This document shows, in pieces, positions 9,659-18,517 of a stretch of 41,487 bases of DNA. Below the pieces are notes generated by a model. The model saw only the letters and a list, made by a program, of their open reading frames with translations, was not told where the DNA came from and made no database searches. Position 1 is the stretch's first letter, and the number at the start of each line of letters is the position of its first letter. The position numbers and the translations under genes were made by a program. Source of the DNA: Chloroflexota bacterium (lineage in GTDB: Bacteria > Chloroflexota > Limnocylindria > Limnocylindrales > CSP1-4); contig PMIE01000098.1 of assembly GCA_003156975.1 (NCBI GenBank), forward strand, positions 1-41,487, read 5' to 3'.

Positions 9659-10414
9659 GTGAGTGAGAGCCCCGAGCGCGTCGTCGGCGTGATCCAGGCG
9701 CGGATGGGATCCAGCCGCCTGCCGGGCAAGGTCCTGGCCCAGATTGGCGATCGGCCGCTGATCGAGTGGACCATTGCGGCCATGCAGGCCGTGCCATCGA
9801 TCACGGACCTCGTGATCGCGACCACCGACGATCCCTCCGACGACCGGCTCGTGGCGTTCCTGGCCGGCAAGGTCGCCGTGCATCGCGGTCCCGTCTTCGA
9901 TGTCCTGACCCGCTGCTGGGATGCGGTGGCGCCTTACCGGCCCACCATCGTCGTGCGTGAGACCGCGGACAACCCTTTCGTCGATCCAACCGTCATCGAG
10001 CGCCAGATCGCGCGCCTGCGGGAAGGCTTCGACTACGTCGGCTGCTCGGGCTGGCCGCTTGGAATTGCCGGAGAGGTCGCCACGGCCGAGGCGCTGGGCC
10101 GGGCCGTGCGAGAAGCCCAGGATCCGGCCGAGCGCGAGCACGTGATGCCGTTCCTGTACGCACATCCAGGGCGATTCAGGGTCGGCACGCTGACGCCTCC
10201 GAAGGGCCTGGCCCACAATCGCTACACGGTGGACACGGACGCTGACCTCGAGTTCGCGCGGGCAATCGCCGTGCGCCTCGAGCACGAGCCGCCGGCGCAC
10301 CTCGCCGAGATCGACGAAATCGTGCGCTCGACGCCCTACCTCGCCTCGATCAACGCCACCGTCGCGCAGAAGCCCTGGCAGCAGGTGGACGACAGAGCGG
10401 CCAAGGGAAGCTGA
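9659..10414 (+). CDS. Cytidylyltransferase of the SpsF/PseF/NeuA-like family (candidate CMP-pseudaminic acid synthetase)
   Basis: From GTG at 9659 (alternative ATG at 9629): 'VVGVIQARMGSSRLPGKVLAQIGDRPLIEW...VIATTDDPSDDRLVAFLA...HNRYTVDTDADLEFARAI'. Convergent with pseI. Confidence 0.87.
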   Translation: MSESPERVVGVIQARMGSSRLPGKVLAQIGDRPLIEWTIAAMQAVPSITDLVIATTDDPSDDRLVAFLAGKVAVHRGPVFDVLTRCWDAVAPYRPTIVVRETADNPFVDPTVIERQIARLREGFDYVGCSGWPLGIAGEVATAEALGRAVREAQDPAEREHVMPFLYAHPGRFRVGTLTPPKGLAHNRYTVDTDADLEFARAIAVRLEHEPPAHLAEIDEIVRSTPYLASINATVAQKPWQQVDDRAAKGS

Positions 10415-10422
10415 CGGCCCGA

Positions 10423-11484
10423 TCAGGCGTCCGCGAGGGGCGGCGAGACGTCCTCGGCGCGTATCCCCTCGCCCGATGGAATGTGGGTGGCCGCCCGTTT
10501 GCCGGCGAGCGCGTCGAGATGCCGAGGGTGGAGGCCGCGTCGTCGCGATCCCGGCCTCAGCACGTCGAAGTTGACCCCCTCCACCAATTCCTCGCCGGCG
10601 GCGATATCGCGAATGGCCTGGATGGATCGGACGGCAAACGCGCGGAGCTCGCGCTCGGCCTCGATCTCCGGCTTGCCTTCCACGCCTCTCGCCACCGTGG
10701 CCAGGCGGATCGCCTTGACCATCGCCGTCAGTTCGTCCGGCTCGATTGCGAAGGGGTGATCCGGCCCGGGCAGCCGTCGGTTCAGGGTGTAGTGCTTCTC
10801 GATCACCGTCGCGCCCAGAGCCACCGCGACCACGGGTCCGGCAACGGGATCCAGGCTGTGGTCCGAGAAGCCGACCGGCACGCCGTATGTCCGAGCCAGC
10901 CACGGAATAGCAAGCAGGTTCAACGAGTCGGGCGGGGCGGGATAGCTGGAGGTGCACTGGAGCAGCGTCACCGGGCCGCCGTTGGCCCCGCGCACGGTAT
11001 CCAGCAGAAACGCGATGTCATCCTGCCCCGCGGCGCCCGTCGACACGATCAGCGGCTTCCCGGTCGCGGCCAGGCGCTCCAGCAGCCGGACGTGGTTGAT
11101 CTCGTACGAGGCCACCTTGTGGCGCCCGACGAACGGGTCGATGGCATCGGCATCGGCCACAGAGAACGGCGTAGACATGAACTCGATGCCACGCTCGGAA
11201 CACCTCGCAGCGAGCTTGGCGATCATCTCGTACGGCATCTCGAGATCCTGGAGAATCTCGTTGATCGGCCGCTTGATCCCGAGTTCGGCCAGGTACTTGC
11301 TCTCGCCCGCAGCGGGGGCATACAACGACGCCGCCCGGTAGGTCTGGAACTTGACGGCATCCGCGCCGGCCTCGACGGCCACGTCGATCAGAGCGAACGC
11401 CATCTCGAGATCGCGCTCCGGCGTCCCGGCGCGCCAGTTGCTGCCGGCCTCGGCGATCACGAACACTTCATTCACGGAGGTCAT
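10423..11484 (-). CDS. pseI: Pseudaminic acid/N-acetylneuraminate synthase family protein (PseI/NeuB/SpsE) with C-terminal SAF domain
   Basis: 'VFVIAEAGSNWRAGTPERDLEMAFALIDVAVEAGADAVKFQTY', 'TLLQCTSSYPAPPDSLNL', 'GFSDHSLDP...VIEKHYTLNRRLPGPDHPFAIEPDEL', C-terminal SAF-like domain. Confidence 0.92.
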   Translation of the reverse strand: MTSVNEVFVIAEAGSNWRAGTPERDLEMAFALIDVAVEAGADAVKFQTYRAASLYAPAAGESKYLAELGIKRPINEILQDLEMPYEMIAKLAARCSERGIEFMSTPFSVADADAIDPFVGRHKVASYEINHVRLLERLAATGKPLIVSTGAAGQDDIAFLLDTVRGANGGPVTLLQCTSSYPAPPDSLNLLAIPWLARTYGVPVGFSDHSLDPVAGPVVAVALGATVIEKHYTLNRRLPGPDHPFAIEPDELTAMVKAIRLATVARGVEGKPEIEAERELRAFAVRSIQAIRDIAAGEELVEGVNFDVLRPGSRRRGLHPRHLDALAGKRAATHIPSGEGIRAEDVSPPLADA

Positions 11485-12983
11485 TTGGCCTTGCCCTCTC
11501 TTGCGGGATGCCCCGGCCGAACCGTCGTTACGATACCTTGCTCCGTCCGCACGTCCACGAAGCCCGCGTTGCGGAAGGCGCGGCGCGATGCTTCATTGTC
11601 GGTCTTGATGCGCGCCAGCAGAGGCGTTTCCGCGTTGGCCTCGTCCCACCAGTCGCACGCCGTCCGGAGTACTCGACCGCCCAAGCCGCCCCGATGCCGC
11701 GGATCCAGCGCGATGCTCACTTCCGGCCCGTCCGGGCGATCGTCGAACCTGACGTAGCCGACCGATTGGGGGCCGATCTCGACAATCAGCAAAGGCTGGC
11801 CGCTGCCCAGGCGGGCGTCGAACCATGCGCGATGAGACTTCCACGGGATCGGCGCCGTAGAGATCGAGACCGCTCGGACTGTCGGGTCGTTGGCGATCTC
11901 CCAGACTCGCCTGGCGTCTTCCGTTGTGGCCGGCCGGAGAGAGACGCCCTCCATCTGATCGGCGACCCTGACGCAACCCAGTCCATCGACGAGCCGGCGG
12001 CCGCATTCGGACATCTCGCGGCGAACCTCCGGCTCGAGCAGCGAGGAGATTGCAGAACCGACGGCTCCCGGACTCAGATGCTCCAGAGGACCCAGGTAGC
12101 GCGCGGCACCGGAGGCAGCCACCATCTCCGCCTGTTCAAACTGATTGTCGGCCACGGCGACGATCAGAGTCGGCAGACCCATGGCGCAGCGCTCCCACGT
12201 CATGCCGCCGCCCGCGCCGATCGCTATGTCGGCGCGCAGCATGAGGGCGGGTACGTCTCCGGGATCCACGGTCACGCGGACGCGACTCGACTGCTCGAAG
12301 GCGACGCTGCCTGCGGCCGGCCCGAGAAGCACTTCGACCTCCGCCCACGCTGCCGCGGCCAGGACCTCATCGACTACTCGGCGGGTCGCCCCGCCCGGAT
12401 CGGTGCCTCCGAGTGAGACGAGGATCCGGCGGACGGCTTCGAATGAGCGCGCCGGAGCGACCTCGACAGCCGCCGCGAATTCGGACCGGACAAGGGCGAA
12501 GGAAGGCCCCAGCAGCAGCTTGGCCCCGGGCGCCAGGTCCTCGTACGTTGCCCGTCCGTCCACGAACCAGGGGTCGAGGACCGTCTCGCATTCCATCCGG
12601 CGATCGTGGAGATCGTCGAGGACGAGGCGCGACTCGGCGACGGCGCGGGCGCCGTTCAGCCACTCGGCCCCCAGGCCGTAGTGATCCAGCACGATCCAGG
12701 CCGCCCGCTCACCGATCGCGTGGGAAATGCTCGCGAACTCGGCCTCCAGGTCGCCGGCCAGCCGGATGACGCCGCAGCCGGATGCCTCCAGGTGTTCGGC
12801 ATACGAAACGGGGATCTCGCGGCAGGCGAACCACGTGGCCCAACCCCTGCGGCGCAACTCCGCCGCCAGCGCCTCGGAGCGAACGAGATGGCCCATGCCG
12901 ATGCCGGGTCCGCCATCTGCCCGGAAGACGGCCGCTCGTGGCACAGCCTGCGCCCTGGCCGCTGTCTCGCCAACGTCTGGCAT
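11481..12983 (-). CDS. Fused PseG (UDP-2,4-diacetamido-2,4,6-trideoxy-beta-L-altropyranose hydrolase) - PseH-like GNAT N-acetyltransferase
   Basis: N-terminus 'FRADGGPGIGMGHLVRSEALAAELRRRG...GAGGGMTWERCAMGLPTLIVAVADNQ' (PseG). C-terminus 'VSLRPATTEDARRVWEIANDPTVRAVSIS...IALDPRHRGGLGGRVLRTACDWW...IKTDNEASRRAFRNAGF' (GNAT). Confidence 0.9.
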   Translation of the reverse strand: MPDVGETAARAQAVPRAAVFRADGGPGIGMGHLVRSEALAAELRRRGWATWFACREIPVSYAEHLEASGCGVIRLAGDLEAEFASISHAIGERAAWIVLDHYGLGAEWLNGARAVAESRLVLDDLHDRRMECETVLDPWFVDGRATYEDLAPGAKLLLGPSFALVRSEFAAAVEVAPARSFEAVRRILVSLGGTDPGGATRRVVDEVLAAAAWAEVEVLLGPAAGSVAFEQSSRVRVTVDPGDVPALMLRADIAIGAGGGMTWERCAMGLPTLIVAVADNQFEQAEMVAASGAARYLGPLEHLSPGAVGSAISSLLEPEVRREMSECGRRLVDGLGCVRVADQMEGVSLRPATTEDARRVWEIANDPTVRAVSISTAPIPWKSHRAWFDARLGSGQPLLIVEIGPQSVGYVRFDDRPDGPEVSIALDPRHRGGLGGRVLRTACDWWDEANAETPLLARIKTDNEASRRAFRNAGFVDVRTEQGIVTTVRPGHPAREGKAK

Positions 12984-12987
12984 ACGG

Positions 12988-14142
12988 CTAGCGACCGACG
13001 ACCTCAGCGACAGCCCGACGAACGGTCTCGATCGTGTAGTCGAGGTCGTTCTCCGAAAGGCCGGCGAACATTGGCAGCGAGATGCAGCTCGCGGAGAACC
13101 TTTCGGCGACCGGGCAGGCGCCCGCGGCGTAGCCGAGGCCGCGATAGTAGGGGTGCATGTAGACCGGGATGTAGTGGACCTGAACCCCGATCCCGCGCGC
13201 GCGCAGGGCCTCGAAGAGCGGATCCCGCAGCGCAGGGTCGCTGGTTCTGATCACGTACAGGTGCCAGGCGGAGACTCGATCCGGAGGCACGACGGGAGTC
13301 TCGATGCCGGCAAGATCGGCGAAGGCTTCCGAGTACCGTCGCGCCACCTCCGCCCGCCGCGCCAGGAAGCGGGGCAGCTTGGCCATCTGGCTCAGACCCA
13401 GGGCCGACTGGAAGTCCGTCAGTCGGTAGTTGTAGCCGAGCTCCTGCATCTCGTGGTACCAGGCCGGCCTGGTCTTGTCGACGAGGCGCTCCTGATCCCG
13501 TTCTATGCCGTGCGTCCGAAAGCGGCTCGCCGACCCGGCGATGGCATCCGAGTCGGTGACGATGGCGCCGCCCTCCCCGGTCGTGATCGTCTTCACGGGA
13601 TGGAACGACAGGATCGAAACGAGAGCCTGGCCTCCGGCAGGTTTGCCCTTGTACGAGCCGCCCAGCGAATGAGCGGCGTCGGCAACCAGCGCCACTCCCC
13701 GCCGGGTGGCGAGGTCCGCCAGCGCGTCGTAGCTTGCGGGGGTGCCGGTGTAGTCCACGGCCACCAGCGCCTTTGTGCGGGGCGTCATCGCCGCCTCGGC
13801 GGCCGCAGGATCCAGCAGGCCCGTGTCCGAATCCACGTCCGCGAACACAGGCCGGGCGCCGAGGTAGAGGGCCGCGTTGCCGGTGGCGGCAAAGGTGATT
13901 GGGCTCGTGACGATCTCGTCGCCCGGCCCGATGCCGAGAGCGTGGTACGCAGCGTGTAGGGCCGCCGTGCCGGAGTTGACGGCAACGGCGTGGCGGGTCC
14001 CCGTTGCCGCGGCCACCGCCGCCTCGAACCGGCCGATCATCGGCCCGGTGGTCAGGTAATCCGACCGCAAGACCGCGGCAACCGCGTCGATATCGTCTTC
14101 CTCGATGAGCTGGTGCCCATAGGGAACGTACCGATCAGGCAT
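12988..14142 (-). CDS. pseC: UDP-4-amino-4,6-dideoxy-N-acetyl-beta-L-altrosamine transaminase (PseC-like, DegT/DnrJ family)
   Basis: Start taken at MPDRYVPYGHQLIEEDDIDAVAAVLRSDYLTTGPMIGRFEAAVAAATG (14142) rather than the longer ORF start at 14307. 'YTGTPASYDALADLATRRGVALVADAAHSLGGSYKGKPAG...SFHPVKTITTGEGGAIV'. Confidence 0.92.
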   Translation of the reverse strand: MPDRYVPYGHQLIEEDDIDAVAAVLRSDYLTTGPMIGRFEAAVAAATGTRHAVAVNSGTAALHAAYHALGIGPGDEIVTSPITFAATGNAALYLGARPVFADVDSDTGLLDPAAAEAAMTPRTKALVAVDYTGTPASYDALADLATRRGVALVADAAHSLGGSYKGKPAGGQALVSILSFHPVKTITTGEGGAIVTDSDAIAGSASRFRTHGIERDQERLVDKTRPAWYHEMQELGYNYRLTDFQSALGLSQMAKLPRFLARRAEVARRYSEAFADLAGIETPVVPPDRVSAWHLYVIRTSDPALRDPLFEALRARGIGVQVHYIPVYMHPYYRGLGYAAGACPVAERFSASCISLPMFAGLSENDLDYTIETVRRAVAEVVGR

Positions 14143-15124
14143 CCGCCATTGCCTTGAGTTGCTCGACCGTAAGCCAATTGTCGTTCGTATCGGAGGTGTA
14201 CCGGAAGCCCTCGGGCATCGGCTTTGCGCTCTGCCAGCCCTGCGGCCGCCCGGATTGGGCCCACCATTCGGCATCCGGCTGGACGACGTAGAAGCCGTCC
14301 GACGCAAGGGTCCGCCTGGCGTCGTCGACGCTGATCATCTCCTCGTGGAGCTTCTCGCCGGGCCGAATCCCGGTCACGCGGATCTTTGCGTTCGGAGCAA
14401 TCGCCCTGGCCAGATCCACGACCTTCATGCTCGGGATCTGAGGCACGAACAGCTCGCCGCCGTGCATCTTCTCCAGCATGGAGATCACGAACGCGACGCC
14501 CTGGTCCAGGGTGATCCAGAAGCGAGTCATCCGCTCGTCGGTGATCGGGATTTCGCCCGCGGCCGCGAGCTTTCGGAATAGCGGCACGACACTGCCCCGG
14601 CTGCCAACGACGTTGCCGTACCGGACGACGCTGAAGCGCGTGTCGTGGCTGCCGACGTAGGCATTGGCGGCAACGAAGAGCTTGTCGCTGACCAGCTTGG
14701 TGGCACCGTAGAGATTGATTGGACTCGAGGCCTTGTCCGTGCTGAGGGCAATGACCCGGGACACGCCGCGATCCAGGGCCGCGTCCAGCACGTTCTGGGC
14801 GCCGTTGATGTTCGTCTTGACGGCCTCGAACGGGTTGTACTCCGCAGCTGGAACCTGCTTCAACGCGGCGGCATGGACCACGATCTCTACCTGATCGAAA
14901 GCGCGCAGAAGCCGATCTCGATCGCGGACGTCGCCGATGAAGAACCGGACGCGTCGATCGTCTCCAATCTCCTGCTGGAACTCGTACTGCTTGAGTTCAT
15001 CCCGGCTGAAGATGGCGACTCGGCGAGGATCGTGATGCGCCAGAACCGTCTTTACGAACCGGCGGCCGAACGAGCCGGTGCCGCCGGTGATCAAGATCGA
15101 CTTGCCCTGGAGAAAGCTCGACAC
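14135..15124 (-). CDS. pseB: UDP-N-acetylglucosamine 4,6-dehydratase (inverting), PseB
   Basis: GTG start at 15124 with AAGGGG SD. 'LQGKSILITGGTGSFGRRFVKTVLAHHDPRRVAIFSRDELKQYEFQQEIGDDRRVRFFIGDVRDRDRL', 'RPGEKLHEEMISVDDAR'. Overlaps pseC by 8 nt. Confidence 0.94.
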   Translation of the reverse strand: MSSFLQGKSILITGGTGSFGRRFVKTVLAHHDPRRVAIFSRDELKQYEFQQEIGDDRRVRFFIGDVRDRDRLLRAFDQVEIVVHAAALKQVPAAEYNPFEAVKTNINGAQNVLDAALDRGVSRVIALSTDKASSPINLYGATKLVSDKLFVAANAYVGSHDTRFSVVRYGNVVGSRGSVVPLFRKLAAAGEIPITDERMTRFWITLDQGVAFVISMLEKMHGGELFVPQIPSMKVVDLARAIAPNAKIRVTGIRPGEKLHEEMISVDDARRTLASDGFYVVQPDAEWWAQSGRPQGWQSAKPMPEGFRYTSDTNDNWLTVEQLKAMADA

Positions 15125-15302
15125 AGAAACCCCTTGCCTATTCCGATTTCGGTTGCACTTCTTGGGCCGGATAACCAGACCCGTGGCGTCCGCCGTGAGC
15201 CGACCGCCATCCGCCGGCCAGCTTAGCGCCGATTGCCCGGCACGCGGGCGGAACGCCTGCTCTGCACCATAACACCGTCGGCGCGCGCAGGCGCGGTGGA
15301 GA

Positions 15303-16967
15303 TCACATGAGGCTCCGGACCAGTTCGTTGAGCCTGGCCACGGCGAACCCCGGCTCATGGAGCCCCGTCACGAAGAGACGCGAGTATCGCCGGCCGGACT
15401 CCGAGGCAGAGTCATAGTCCGCCCGGCTCGAAAGAAGGCGTTCCGCCTGCTCGGTGAAATCGGCCGCAGTGTCGGCAACGGCCCCGGCACCCGAGAGCGA
15501 GACGAAGTCCGGGTGGCCTACGTATCCCACGGTCTTGATCTGCATGACGGGCCGGCCCAGCGCCATCGCCTCGAGGCCGGTCGTGCTCTGGACGATCGCG
15601 ACGACTCGCGAGGATCTGATCAAGTCGATCGAGTCCTCGTTCACCAGGCTCGCGTGGTCGATAGGCGGGATCGCGAAACCGTAGGCCTTCGTCGCAGGGT
15701 GGAGCTTGACCGCAACCCGACGGTTGGGATGGCCCGCCGCGTACTCCTCGACGAATCGCAGGGCTCGCAGATGCGTCTCGGGCCAGTCTCCGGCGGCCAG
15801 ATTGCCCGTCGGCTGGCCGAAGAACACGAGGTCCCAGGCCGGGCCGCCTTCGCGGCCGTCGGCGCCGCCGCCTTGGCCGCCTTCCGGCTCGCTGCCACCC
15901 GGCCCGGCGGCCGCAACGGCCGCCTCCAGGCGCTGGTTGCCGATCGCCTCCACCCGCAGACCTTGCGGGCCCGCGCCGCGATGATATTCGGCCTGCGGCT
16001 CGCCCCACGCCGCCAGGATGTCCGCGATCGAGTGGACCTGCTCCACGTAGATCCCGGAGATACCGTGCTCGATCGTGACGACCTTTCCACCGGCAGCCTT
16101 CATGCCCAGAAGAAACGCCCTGTTGGGCGGGAGGACATCCTGCGTCGCGACGGCCACGCCGCGCTCTCCGGCCGCGCCCCCGTGAACCGCGCGGCGCCCC
16201 GCCGACGCCCACGCACTCAACGCGGGCCGGACCCGGCCGAAAGCGATCTCCACCGCCATCCGCGCCGAGTCGGGCGGCAGATCGGGCGCGGCGTCTCGTC
16301 CGAGTATCGGCTCGACGTCGCAAAGCCACGCGACGTCCGTATGAGCGCGGCCACGCAACGCCGCCATCAACACGCGCCGCCCGGGCCCGATCAAGTGCGT
16401 GCCGGTCCCACGCATCAGCGCAGCGTGGTACGGCACGGCCCAGTTCGGACCCTCCACGAGCACCAGCCTGGCGTTTCGGTCGCGCCGCCAACCTGCGAGC
16501 CGGCCCATCGCCCGTTGCGAGCGGATCGGGACCGGCGCGTGCGTACCGGCCATCAACGACGGCGGGACTTCCGGCCTCTCGACAACGGCCGCCACGCCGA
16601 GGGCCCGAGCAGCGACCGCCCATTCCTCACCCACGCCGCGCAGAAGTACCTGGGCGCCCTTCGTGTCGGCGAGGAGGCGGTGCAACAGCACCTCGGCGCG
16701 GTATTGGCGAATGAAGTGAATCGTGGCGTGGTATTCGAAGGCCTGCCCGAGGGAGACGCCGTCGACGACCGTAGGGTCGCTTTCGCCGCGGAGGTACCAG
16801 GTTCGCGCCTCCGCGTACGCCCGCCGGTCCAGGGCTTCGCAATCGGCCTTGTCCAGCAGGGACGAGTAGGTGAGCCGGTCCGGCGCGGGGCCGTCGATGT
16901 GCTCGACGAAGGCTCGCTCGGCCGGATCGACCATGTCGGCCGATCGGGCGATCACCCACGGCTTCAT
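15303..16967 (-). CDS. Putative GT-B-like glycosyltransferase / surface polysaccharide biosynthesis protein; possible pseudaminic-acid transferase
   Basis: 554 aa from MKPWVIARSADMVDPAERAFVEHIDGP. 'VVTIEHGISGIYVEQVHSIADILAAWGEPQAEYHRGAGPQG...VKLHPATKAYG...SIDLIRSSRVVAIVQSTTGLEAMALGRPVMQIKTVGY' resembles capsule or polysialyltransferase-type GT-B C-terminal halves. ATGA overlap with the upstream flippase gene. Confidence 0.72.
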   Translation of the reverse strand: MKPWVIARSADMVDPAERAFVEHIDGPAPDRLTYSSLLDKADCEALDRRAYAEARTWYLRGESDPTVVDGVSLGQAFEYHATIHFIRQYRAEVLLHRLLADTKGAQVLLRGVGEEWAVAARALGVAAVVERPEVPPSLMAGTHAPVPIRSQRAMGRLAGWRRDRNARLVLVEGPNWAVPYHAALMRGTGTHLIGPGRRVLMAALRGRAHTDVAWLCDVEPILGRDAAPDLPPDSARMAVEIAFGRVRPALSAWASAGRRAVHGGAAGERGVAVATQDVLPPNRAFLLGMKAAGGKVVTIEHGISGIYVEQVHSIADILAAWGEPQAEYHRGAGPQGLRVEAIGNQRLEAAVAAAGPGGSEPEGGQGGGADGREGGPAWDLVFFGQPTGNLAAGDWPETHLRALRFVEEYAAGHPNRRVAVKLHPATKAYGFAIPPIDHASLVNEDSIDLIRSSRVVAIVQSTTGLEAMALGRPVMQIKTVGYVGHPDFVSLSGAGAVADTAADFTEQAERLLSSRADYDSASESGRRYSRLFVTGLHEPGFAVARLNELVRSLM

Positions 16968-18517
16968 GTTTCGCCGCCAGATCGCAACCGCCGGGAGCGC
17001 AATCGCTTCAGGCCATCGCGCAAGAGCCCGATGAACATGTTCGCGTCGGCGCGGGCCTCGGCGTTGGTCCGGAGGCTTATCGCCATCAGGCTGAACCATG
17101 TCGCGGCGAAAGCCACTCCCTGGATCAGAACGGAAGCGACCAGCCCCAGCGCCGACCCGCCCTGAACCAGGCCGTCGGTCAGCCACGCGACGATCAACAG
17201 TTCCGCGGCGGTCACGAGGTGCATGGGCAGCAGCAACACCATGGCGCGAGCAGACTGGCCGGCCACGCGGCACGCGACGGCCTGCATGAACATCCCGTAG
17301 GCGTAGTAGCCGACGAGATCCACTGCCGCCGCGACGGTGATGGACATCCCGCCCATGTGCGCAGCGACCGCATATGTCGCGGCCATCGCCGCGAGGAAGA
17401 GCGCCGTGAGGGCCACCTCCAGCCACTGGCGATTGACCGTCACCAGGAACTGGATCGCGGATATCCCGAAGGCGAAGCCCATGATGCCGACGAGCAGCAT
17501 CCGCATTGGCATCACTGCGGGACGGAATTCCGGTAGAAGGATCCAGGTGAGGTTTGGAAGTACCAGGAAGAAGGCCGCCACCAAACCCGGCATCGCGATC
17601 GCCACGGCCGTCGTGGTCCGCGTCGTCATCGCAAACACCCTGGCGATATCCGCCGAGGCACCCAACTCGCGCTGAAGACGCGGGTAGATCACTGATCCGA
17701 TCAGGTTGGGAATCCTGATCACGAACGAGTACCCGAGGTACGCCCCCGAATACAGACCGAGGCCGGCAGTGCCCAGAAAGAACCCGACCGCCAGCTGATC
17801 GATGCTTCCGATCACCATCAACGCGGCGCCCACGGCCAGGAAGCCAGGGGCCAGCCCGGCCAGCCTTCGCAGCATCCCGCGTCTGCGCAACATCGGTGGC
17901 CTGATCCCCGAGACCGCTGCCAGGAGCACGAGCTGGAAAGCAGAGCCCAGGCCGACTCCAACAAGAGCGCCCGAGGGGCCGCTGACGACGGCGCCGATGA
18001 CCGCGAGCACGGAACCCGCGACGCCGGCTGCGGCGCTCGCCCATCCGAGGGCCACGAAGCGCATGCGAGTTCTCAATCGCACGGTCGCCCAGATGCTGAA
18101 CTGCTGGCAGAACAGGACCGCGGCGCAACAGAGCAGCGCCGCCGCCATCAGATGCTTGTCCGGCGGCTGGGCGAGCGCGAGCCCGACGAGCGCGAGACCA
18201 CCGATCAGGCCGCCGGCCACGGCGACCGAAGCGCTGGTGCCCTCGAGGCTCGCCGCTTCAACTTCGTCGCGACGCCCGATGGCTACCGCGATCTCGCGCT
18301 CGGCGGCATGGAATACGCCGAGACTCGCGTACGGCGCGTAGGTCCCGAGCAGCTGCGTCAACGCGACGTAGCCCATCCCCTCCGGCCCCAGCTCCTTGCG
18401 GAGGATGAATGCCAGAACCAGGGTGACGGCCTGCCCGAGATAGGCCGTGATTACCAGCCAGAAGGCATCGCTGGCGGCGCGCGCGCCGCCCTGCGGACGC
18501 GTCTCCTCGCTGATCAA
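16964..18517 (-). CDS. Oligosaccharide flippase / Wzx-like polysaccharide biosynthesis membrane protein (MOP superfamily)
   Basis: 517 aa polytopic, 'AYLGYSFVIRIPNLIGSVIYPRLQRELG', 'MPMRMLLVGIMGFAFGISAIQFLVTVNRQWLEV'. TTG start with GGAG SD. Confidence 0.88.
   Translation of the reverse strand: MISEETRPQGGARAASDAFWLVITAYLGQAVTLVLAFILRKELGPEGMGYVALTQLLGTYAPYASLGVFHAAEREIAVAIGRRDEVEAASLEGTSASVAVAGGLIGGLALVGLALAQPPDKHLMAAALLCCAAVLFCQQFSIWATVRLRTRMRFVALGWASAAAGVAGSVLAVIGAVVSGPSGALVGVGLGSAFQLVLLAAVSGIRPPMLRRRGMLRRLAGLAPGFLAVGAALMVIGSIDQLAVGFFLGTAGLGLYSGAYLGYSFVIRIPNLIGSVIYPRLQRELGASADIARVFAMTTRTTTAVAIAMPGLVAAFFLVLPNLTWILLPEFRPAVMPMRMLLVGIMGFAFGISAIQFLVTVNRQWLEVALTALFLAAMAATYAVAAHMGGMSITVAAAVDLVGYYAYGMFMQAVACRVAGQSARAMVLLLPMHLVTAAELLIVAWLTDGLVQGGSALGLVASVLIQGVAFAATWFSLMAISLRTNAEARADANMFIGLLRDGLKRLRSRRLRSGGET

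Noticed and set aside
9542-10957. 471-aa minus-strand ORF opposite the cytidylyltransferase
   Set aside because: Low-information Arg/Gly/His-rich composition. The plus-strand cytidylyltransferase is clearly the gene.
15357-17165. 602-aa plus-strand ORF antisense to the GT-B and flippase genes
   Set aside because: Typical high-GC antisense shadow ORF, Arg/His/Val-rich, no recognisable domain.
15303-18128. 941-aa minus-strand ORF
   Set aside because: The upstream ~385 codons are an Arg/Gly-rich shadow frame over the Wzx-like gene. The real gene starts at 16967.
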